Part shown: positions 1 to 7,800 of the stretch, in pieces | Layout: each line of letters starts with the position of its first letter | How positions within the stretch are numbered: position 1 is the stretch's first letter | Assembly (NCBI GenBank): GCA_964450355.1 | Contig: CAYVDH010000097.1 | Span: 1 to 12,991 of the forward strand | DNA: 12,991 bases | Reading direction: 5' to 3' | Source: CAYVDH01 sp964450355 | Lineage (GTDB): Bacteria > Bacteroidota > Bacteroidia > NS11-12g > UBA955 | The notes under the pieces: model-generated | Told to the model about the DNA's origin: nothing | Databases searched by the model: none | What the model saw: only the letters and a program-made list of their open reading frames with translations | Position numbers and translations under genes: made by a program

Positions 1-16
1 TATAAATTATTTTATG

Positions 17-24
17 TATCTTTG
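17..24 (+). promoter_or_regulatory. Bacteroidetes-type -7 promoter element for the methyltransferase gene
   Basis: The sequence TATCTTTG matches the Bacteroidetes -7 consensus TAnnTTTG exactly. It ends 21 bases before the ATG at 46, which would give a short leader of roughly 10-15 bases. The partner -33 TTG element should lie about 20 bases further upstream, which is outside the window, so only half of the promoter can be judged. No Shine-Dalgarno sequence is seen before the start codon, which is normal in this phylum. Confidence 0.5.
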
Positions 25-45
25 GGGGTTATAATTTAAAATCAA

Positions 46-1077
46 ATGAAAGAACAAGAAATACATAGTTCAAATATCGAAAAAGAATGGAACAAATTAG
101 TACAGAAAGATATAGATAAATTTATTACACCATATAAAGATACTTTTATTTCAATAGAAAAATGCCCTAGCTGCAATTCTAAACTATTAAAATTTGAATT
201 CCAACATCAAGGATTAGATTACAATTCATGTGAAGAATGCAATCTTTTATTTCTTAATCCATTTCCTAATGAAGAATTAAAAACCAGCTATATCATTAAA
301 AGTAAAGCGCTGGAAATGTGGAGAATAAATATTCCTGAAATAAAAACACGTATTAAAATGTATGAAGACAGAGCAGATTTTATTCAACCTTATCTTTTTG
401 AATATTTTGAAAACAAAGGCTCAAAATTAAAACTAATGGAAATTGGCGCTGGCAATGGTGAATTAATTGAAATATTGTTAAATCGTTATGATAATATAAT
501 TGAAGAAATTATTGTAATTGAACCACAAATATTAAATATAAACTCTTCTAAATTAAAATTTATAAGTGGAATTTTCAATAAAGACCATTCTTTAAATTTA
601 ACTAACTCTATTGATATGGTTATTGCATTTGAAGTTTTAGAACACATACTTTATCCAAATGATTTTTTCAATAATATAAATAATAGTTTAAAAAAAGAAG
701 GTCTTTTTTTAATAAGCACTCCCAACGCCTTCAGTCTAGAGACATTGATAAATCAAACTCAATCTAGAAATATAGGATTTGACCATGTTAGATTATTTAA
801 TCCAAAATCCATTCAAATATTAGCTCAAAACAACAATTTTAAATCTTTAAAAATAAATACACCAGGAAAGCTCGATGCAGAAATATTAATTAATTCTAAT
901 TTTTTTTCAAATACTGAACTAATTGAAGATGTAGTTAAACAAACAAATGCACAATGGATTTATGATTATATTGAAGCAATAAGAAATAATTCAATTACAA
1001 TATCACAATTTCAAGATAAAATAATTCAATCTCAATTATCGGGACACATGAAATGTGTATTTCAGAAAATGAAATAA
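46..1077 (+). CDS. Class I SAM-dependent methyltransferase with N-terminal zinc-binding motif
   Basis: This 343-residue protein is a probable cytoplasmic S-adenosylmethionine-dependent methyltransferase. Two CxxC pairs (Cys40/Cys43 and Cys62/Cys65), followed by an LxFLNPxP stretch, form the zinc-ribbon-like N-terminus common in methyltransferases of surface-glycan and secondary-metabolite clusters. The Rossmann core follows: motif I MEIGAGNG at 131-138, the acidic end of strand 2 at Glu159, strand 4 with DMVIAFEVLEH at 190-200, then a 'LFLISTPN' strand at 220-227. HVRLFNPKSI near 247-256 is typical of the Methyltransf_23 type. The start is secure because an in-frame TAA lies at 37-39 and 46 is the first ATG after it. 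The substrate cannot be read from the sequence. A sugar or glycan intermediate is a family-based guess. Its GC content is low, about 21% in the part counted (481-660). It converges on the four minus-strand genes and is probably unrelated to them. Its true partners are likely upstream, outside the window. Confidence 0.9.
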   Translation: MKEQEIHSSNIEKEWNKLVQKDIDKFITPYKDTFISIEKCPSCNSKLLKFEFQHQGLDYNSCEECNLLFLNPFPNEELKTSYIIKSKALEMWRINIPEIKTRIKMYEDRADFIQPYLFEYFENKGSKLKLMEIGAGNGELIEILLNRYDNIIEEIIVIEPQILNINSSKLKFISGIFNKDHSLNLTNSIDMVIAFEVLEHILYPNDFFNNINNSLKKEGLFLISTPNAFSLETLINQTQSRNIGFDHVRLFNPKSIQILAQNNNFKSLKINTPGKLDAEILINSNFFSNTELIEDVVKQTNAQWIYDYIEAIRNNSITISQFQDKIIQSQLSGHMKCVFQKMK

Positions 1078-1088
1078 TTTTAGTATCA

Positions 1089-1116
1089 TTTTCTTACTTT
1101 TAAAATTGCAAGAAAA
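1089..1116. terminator. Possible weak bidirectional terminator in the convergent gap
   Basis: Between the stop of the methyltransferase (1077) and the stop of the beta-barrel gene (1145), TTTTCTT (1089-1095) and AAGAAAA (1110-1116) form a 7-bp inverted repeat with a 14-base loop. A convergent gene end is where a shared terminator is expected. However, the stem has only one G:C pair and no clean T-run follows on either strand, so the call rests mainly on position. A 10-bp palindrome TTACATGTAA at 1129-1138 lies beside it. Confidence 0.22.
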
Positions 1117-1144
1117 CTTATAATATAATTACATGTAAGTTCAA

Positions 1145-1837
1145 TCAATTAATCAAATTCAAACCAATTTTAATTCCAAAACACGTAAGATTGCTTTTTA
1201 ATTCTGCTTTTTTGGAACCGTAATTATTGAATTGAATATTAGGAATTACACTTATGGAATAATCATAGTTTATAGGAATTTCAATGGATGCAAATAAATT
1301 CATTCCAAAACTTAAGGCATTAAATTCACTTTTTTTATTTAAATTATCTATGTCCACTAACTCATTTACATAATTATTCTTTACATAATTTATTTGCTTT
1401 AACAACATTTTAGGTAGTACTTTAAACCCTATATCTACTGTTGATGTTCTTGTTTCTGACACTGTATAACTTAAACCTAAGGGCAGAGCAATTGAAATAA
1501 ATTTATTTTCAATTTCTTGACTCTGTATAAACTGATTTAATGGTGTTTCTTTAGAATTTATCAAAGTGTATTTATAACCTTCATTCAAGTAATTCAAACC
1601 TAAATGGTAATTGTAAGCATATGTTCTTTTGATGTATTCAAATCCAAAAATAGAACCAATATTGATTTTTTTATAAGCTGAAGCATTAGAAGACAATTCA
1701 TTCGATTTGCCTGCACATAATAAACCACCAAATTGCAATGACATGATGTTGGTATTCAACCCAGGAATTGGAGTTGATAACAATGTTTTATTTAAAAAAA
1801 CTAACGATATAAATAATAATAAATACTTGTCTTTCAT
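1145..1837 (-). CDS. Small outer-membrane beta-barrel protein (PorT-like), partner of the upstream adhesin
   Basis: This 230-residue protein begins with a signal peptide: lysines at 2 and 4, then a hydrophobic run over residues 5-20, with cleavage probably near Ser21-Thr22. The mature part consists of alternating amphipathic strands rich in Gly, Tyr, Phe and Asn. FISIALPLGLSYTV at 113-126 resembles the '(Y/F)LxIPLxLxY' strand of the outer-membrane beta-barrel family 2 (PorT-like). The chain ends in a beta-strand (FGIKIGLNLIN). It is therefore predicted to sit in the outer membrane as a barrel of about eight strands. Its ATG lies one base after the TAA of the giant secreted protease-adhesin (TAA-A-ATG) and no promoter is visible before it, so it should be co-translated with that gene. 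In Bacteroidota, large type IX cargo genes are often followed by an outer-membrane partner of the PorP/SprF family. This protein is shorter than those and I do not assign it to that family. A role in anchoring or export of the neighbour is inference. Confidence 0.8.
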   Translation of the reverse strand: MKDKYLLLFISLVFLNKTLLSTPIPGLNTNIMSLQFGGLLCAGKSNELSSNASAYKKINIGSIFGFEYIKRTYAYNYHLGLNYLNEGYKYTLINSKETPLNQFIQSQEIENKFISIALPLGLSYTVSETRTSTVDIGFKVLPKMLLKQINYVKNNYVNELVDIDNLNKKSEFNALSFGMNLFASIEIPINYDYSISVIPNIQFNNYGSKKAELKSNLTCFGIKIGLNLIN

Positions 1838-1838
1838 T

Positions 1839-4800
1839 TTAATTCATTAAAATTACTATTCCTGATTTCTGATACACTTTGTTATAATACTGCGGTGCCA
1901 CCTGCATGGTTACAATGTATGTATAAGCCCCTACTGGTAGCTCTTTCCCACTTTTCATACCATTCCACCCCTCTTTGTAATTATTTGAAGTAAACACCTC
2001 TCCTCCCCAACTATCGTATATCGTTAATTTATAAGTGCTAGGTTCACAACCGCTTTCAATTTCAGGCAAAAATACATCATTGATATGCTCACTCCTAAAA
2101 GGTGAAAAAGCATTTGGGAAATAAAACAAACAATTACAAACTAATGAATCAATCATTTTATCATCAGATATTAATTGACATCCATCATCTACAACTACTG
2201 AGTATAAACCTGGTTTATTCACAAGTATATGGCTATTGGTATCATTGTTATTCCACAAATATTTTTTTATTAAATAATGATAAGCATTTAATACGATGGT
2301 GTCTCCTACACAGATGCTAGTATCTTTCCCTAAATTAACTATAGCTGATGGAATGTGTTTTAATGTTATCTCTCCATTAGTTTCACCACAATTATTTTTA
2401 ATTTTTACAGTGTATTTCCCTTGCTGGGTTAGTTTTATTTTAGAATTAGACGTTCCATTGCTCCATGAATAGTTTAAAGCTAAAGAATCAAATGCATCTA
2501 TTTCAATGGTATCTCCTTCGCAAATTGCAGTATCTATATTAAAACTCCTTTTGGGTTTAGAAGAAAAATCAATTTGAATGGAATCGCGATAATAACATTT
2601 TCCATCATTGACTTGCAACCAGTACAAACCTTTTGAATTTAATTTAAGGGTGTTGCTGTTTGACCCATCTTGCCATAATTTCAACTTGCTACTGATATCT
2701 GTATTGGCTTTGATTTCGTATTGAGTCAAATCACACAAAACCGTATCTTTTCCTAAATCAAATCTTGGCAGATTTACCACATTCACTGTAATAGAATCCC
2801 TTTGAATACAATTATTACTTTGAATCTCTAACCAATATAAACCTTGACTATTAACAGTTATTTGATTGTTTATTGAATTATTGTTCCATAGGTATTGATT
2901 AGCAGTGACATTGCTTTTTAATGTTAAATTTTCTCCTTCACAAATGGAAGTATCATTTCCAATATTAAGTACTTGAGATTTTAAATTGTTGATAACAATG
3001 GAATCGTAACTTACACAACCTAATTCATCAGTCATCTTAAGAACATAAACTATGGAATTAGTCAAGTACGATTTTGGTTGAGAAATATAAGGGTTGTTGA
3101 GTCCTGAAGTCGGAGACCATTCATAGGTATTTCTGCTTAAACCAGAAGTCCCTAAAAGCAAAGAATCCGGCATACAAATACTGGTATCATTACCTGCAAA
3201 TGGCTTAATGTAAGGCAGCACAACGATGTCTTTTGAAATTGAATCTGTTCCACATGAATCTTTTAAAATCAATGTAATTTGATAATTTCCACTGTTTATC
3301 AATTTAAACTTTAAGGGTTGAAATCCACTAAAACTAAGAACAGAACCTCCTTTTATTTTCCATGAGAAAGTTGCATTTGATTTATAATTTGATTTATTGG
3401 TCAATTGTATGCTATCATAAGAACAAAATTGAAAAGCATTGATATCAAAATCAGGGTAACTTTTGCAACAATTAGTTTGCACAAAGATGCTAGTAGAATC
3501 AATGACAAATTGACCTGCTCCATCAGTAATTTTTAAATGATAAACAGTTGATTTTTTCGGAGAAGCTTTTGGCTCTAAAACGTTTGGATTAGATACCCCA
3601 TCGGTTGGTGTCCATTCATAAATAAAAGGACTAACACCACAATACACACTTTTTACTTTTAAAACAGCACTATCATTTATGCAAATTGTATTAGAATCAA
3701 CCAATTGAAGTTTTAACGAATCTGAAACAAATATGGATTTAACCAAAGAATCTTCGCAATAATATTTCCCTTCTGTACCTACTCTCAGTTTAATGTTTTT
3801 AACTCCAGAATTCTTATATGTATGATATACTATTTCAGAATTGTATTGTTTAAATCCATCACCAAAATCCCATTCCCAAAAATTTATTTTATTTTTATTG
3901 CTATCTATGCTTAAATCTTTAAACACAAAAGTTTGATTCACACAATTTTCTTCAATTGCAAAATCCATGTATATTTTGCATCTAGGTAAATTGATGTTTA
4001 TGTTGCATGTATCTAAATAATTAATGATATAGATTGCTCCTCTATTATTACCACCATCATCATCCCACATTGCCCCTCCAATTATTTCTTTATAACCATT
4101 GCCATCAATGTCGTTTAAAACTCCAATACCATATCCAAACACATCAGAATTATCTATTTTATTACTTAAGCCACTATTTACGCTATTTACCTTTAATTTT
4201 CTTTTTATAGTTCCATTTCGATTTAAATAAAGGATATAAATAGCTCCTCTGTCAGAACCACCATCATCGTCCCATGGACAACTTACAATCACTTCATCAA
4301 CTTTATCGTTATCTAAATCTCCAATATTTTTTATGTCTTGACCTAAATTATCATAATCATCTAACCCTGTATATCCGTTCACTGATGAACTTAATTTAAC
4401 GTGTTTTTTTACAGTCCCATTAGGATTCATAAACAAAACCCAAAGAGCACCTCTTGCAGTTCCTCCATCGTTATCATCCCTACTACTAACAATTAAATCA
4501 GTAGTTCCATTGGTATCTAAATCGCTTAATTTTGCAACACTAAATCCAAATCTAGTATTTACACCAACTGATCCTGTAAAATTTCCTTGAGTTGCACTAA
4601 TTTTACTATGAGATTTTACCGTTCCATTGGTGTTTAAATACAATAAGTAAAAAGCTCCTTTAGATGAACCACCATCTTTATCTTCTTGCGCACCAACAGC
4701 TATATCAACAATTCCATCACCATTAAAATCTCCAATATTTTCAAGGCCTAATCCAAATCTATCATCACTTTGTAAAGTTGGAGAAAATCCACCAACACCA

Positions 4801-7800
4801 GTTGTTATTTTTTGATGTGATTTAACAGTTCCATTTGAATTTAAAAATAGAATCCAAACACAACCTGCTCTGGTATTGACTGTGCCATCAAAATGATTAC
4901 TTACAGCTATATCTTCAACTCCATCGTTATTTAAATCCCCTAAAGGTACAATTCTATTTCCAAAATATGTTCCGCCATAAATTGTTCCAGTAAAATTTCC
5001 CTGGGTTGAACTTATTTTTTGTTTATTTTTCACAGTGCCATTGCTGTTCATGAACATTATCCAAATTGCCCCAGTATTAGCATTTCCATCATCATCTGAG
5101 TCAGCACAAACTGCAATCTCATTTACTCCATCATTATCTAAATCTCCTATTCCATTAACGCCTGAACCAAATCTATCATCATCATCTAAACCAGTTCCAA
5201 AATTTCCTGAACTGTGACTAACTTTAGAAAAATATTTTGTTTTTGGACAAAAATCTCCCTTACAAGTATCTGCTAAACTTAAAATATACACTGCTCCTCT
5301 ATCAGTTCCTCCATCATCATCCCACATACTTCCAATTAGGATTTCTTGATATCCATTTTTATCTATATCATTCAACATTGAAACTGTATAACCCATAGCA
5401 TCTGAATTTTCAAGATTAGATTTTAATATTTCTTGTGTTAATGCACTCATTTTATTGTATGCTTTAACAGTCCCATTCTTGGTTAAATACAAAATCCAAA
5501 TAGCTCCTTTATCAGTCCCTCCATCATCATCATATGGTGCAGAAACCAATACATCTACAACCCCATCTTTATTTAAATCTTCAATAATTTGAACTCCATT
5601 TCCAAAATTATCCCCATTATCTAATTGTCCTAAAAAATTTCCGCTTGTTGAACTTATTTTACTGTAACTTATTACATCTTGATTCCCATCAAGATAAAGA
5701 ATAAAAACACCACCTCTACCTGAGCCTCCATCATCAACTCCACTTGCTCCAACCATTATATCTTGATATCCATCTCCATTTAAATCAAATTTAGAACTTA
5801 AACTAAATCCAAATCCATCACCATTTTGCAGAGCATTATTGAAATTATTTGATAAATGACTTATTTTTTTAAAACTCTTAACACTTCCATTTTTATTTAA
5901 ATATAAAAAATAAATAGCTCCTCTATCAGTACCACCATCATCATCAAATCTTGCTCCAACTGCTATATCATCTATACCATCTTTGTCTAAATCACCAACA
6001 TTAGTAAGATTCATCCCAAAATTATCACCTCCATTTAATGTTCCATTTGGTAATCCTCCAAATCCATTTGCAATTAATAATTGATTTTTTACTGTCCCAT
6101 TCGAATTCATAAAAATAACCCATATACCTCCAGAATATGTTGAACCTGAATTATTATAAATATGCCCAGACACCAATTCTTTTACACCATCACCATCCAA
6201 ATCGTTTATACTTATGACATTTGAACCAAAATAATTGTCATTACTTATATTCCCAGTAAAACCTCCTTGATTTGCACTAATTTTAGTAAATGATTTAACT
6301 GATAAATTTGAATTCATTAATATTAAATAAAACGACCCTAAATTTGTACCTCCATCATCATCTAATTGTGCGCTTGAAGTAAAATCATCAATACCATCAC
6401 CATCAAAGTCCCCAATATTTTTTATACTTTGTCCGAATTGATCTCCATTATCTAATCTAGTATTAAATCCACTAGTTAATGAACTAATTTTTGCATACTT
6501 TTCAGTTTTTATACAAGGGTAATTTTCATCTTTTAATTTTTTACAAATGACATTGTAATTCACACTTCTTTTTACTGCTGTTATAGATTGATTTGTAAAC
6601 GACCCTGCTGAGGCCAAAGAAAAAGTAAAATTATTAGCACTTAAATTGGAAACAAATTTAACAGTTTCAAATTTCTCGTTACATCCTACTTGCAAATTGC
6701 AATTCAACTTATTAATGAATACATCTTGCCCTCCTCCACCAAAGGATTTTGTAGAACCAACAGATATAAATCCTCCATCTTGAGTTGTATTTATGCCAAA
6801 TAATATATCATCTGAACTGGCTCCAAAATTATTTTGATCTACAACATTTCCTGAAGTATCAAAACGAATAATTTGCCCATCCATTCCTCCACTGCCATAA
6901 CTCTGAGAATATCCAACAGCTACTAAATCATTGTTAAATGGTTTAACCCTAAATAACACATCATTTAAACTTCCACCAAATGTTTTAACAAATCGAGCAT
7001 TTCCACTCTGATCAAAACTAGCTATACACATGTCCATATTATTTGATGTTGGTCTATATGTCCCTACCATGTATATGTTTCCATCCTCTCCTATAGTTAA
7101 ATCATAGGCAGCTTCTGGTTCACTTCCTCCAAATAACTTATTCCATAAAACATTTCCATTGCTATCCACTTTCATTATAGCTAATTCTCCATAAGGATTC
7201 TCATAAGATGAAGAAAATACAATGCTCCCATCTTTATTTACAGCTAATCCAGTTATAACATTATATCTAGCATTTCCATATATTTTTGACCAAATTAAAT
7301 TCCCATTTTTGTCTAATTTAATTAAATAGCAATCCTCCCTACCAGATCCTGCTGATTGATAAGTTCCGCCTAATACAAAATTTCCATTTTCTAATTGAAC
7401 TCCTCTGTAAAAAAATTCATTCATAGAACTTCCTCCTAATGTTTTTGACCATTGAACAACTCCACCTGAATCCACTTTAATCAATAATGCATCTTCACTA
7501 CTCGAATAACTAGCAGCTACTCCCATCAACAAATATCCATTGTCATCAGTGTTGATAACATTGTAAAACAATTCATTATTATTTCCTCCATAAGTTTTAA
7601 ACCACAACATTTCACCATCCTTGTTCCACTTAGTTAAAAACGCATCTCCATTACCATAACTTTTAGTAGAGCCTACTACAGCATAATTTCCAAATTTATC
7701 CTCAATTACATTGTATGCAAAGTCATCTAAACTTCCTCCAATAGTTGCTTGAAATCGAGTAGCTAAATTACAATTCACCCCTTTATTGATGTTTACAATT

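Noticed and set aside
46..1837. Methyltransferase and barrel gene as one functional unit
   Set aside because: They converge, have separate promoters by layout and share no evident pathway; adjacency here is probably incidental.
1838..1900. Independent promoter for the small barrel gene
   Set aside because: No TAnnTTTG-like element is present in the 60 bases upstream on the minus strand; coupling to the adhesin stop is the simpler reading.
5035..5217. Plus-strand 60-codon frame rich in Ser and Pro
   Set aside because: It is the complement of FG-GAP repeats; the Ser/Pro-rich content follows from reading the repeated Asp/Gly-rich strand backwards.
4005..6497. CRISPR-like regular repetition
   Set aside because: The period is about 207 bases, the repeats are imperfect, and the reading frame is continuous, so these are protein repeats and not direct repeats with spacers.
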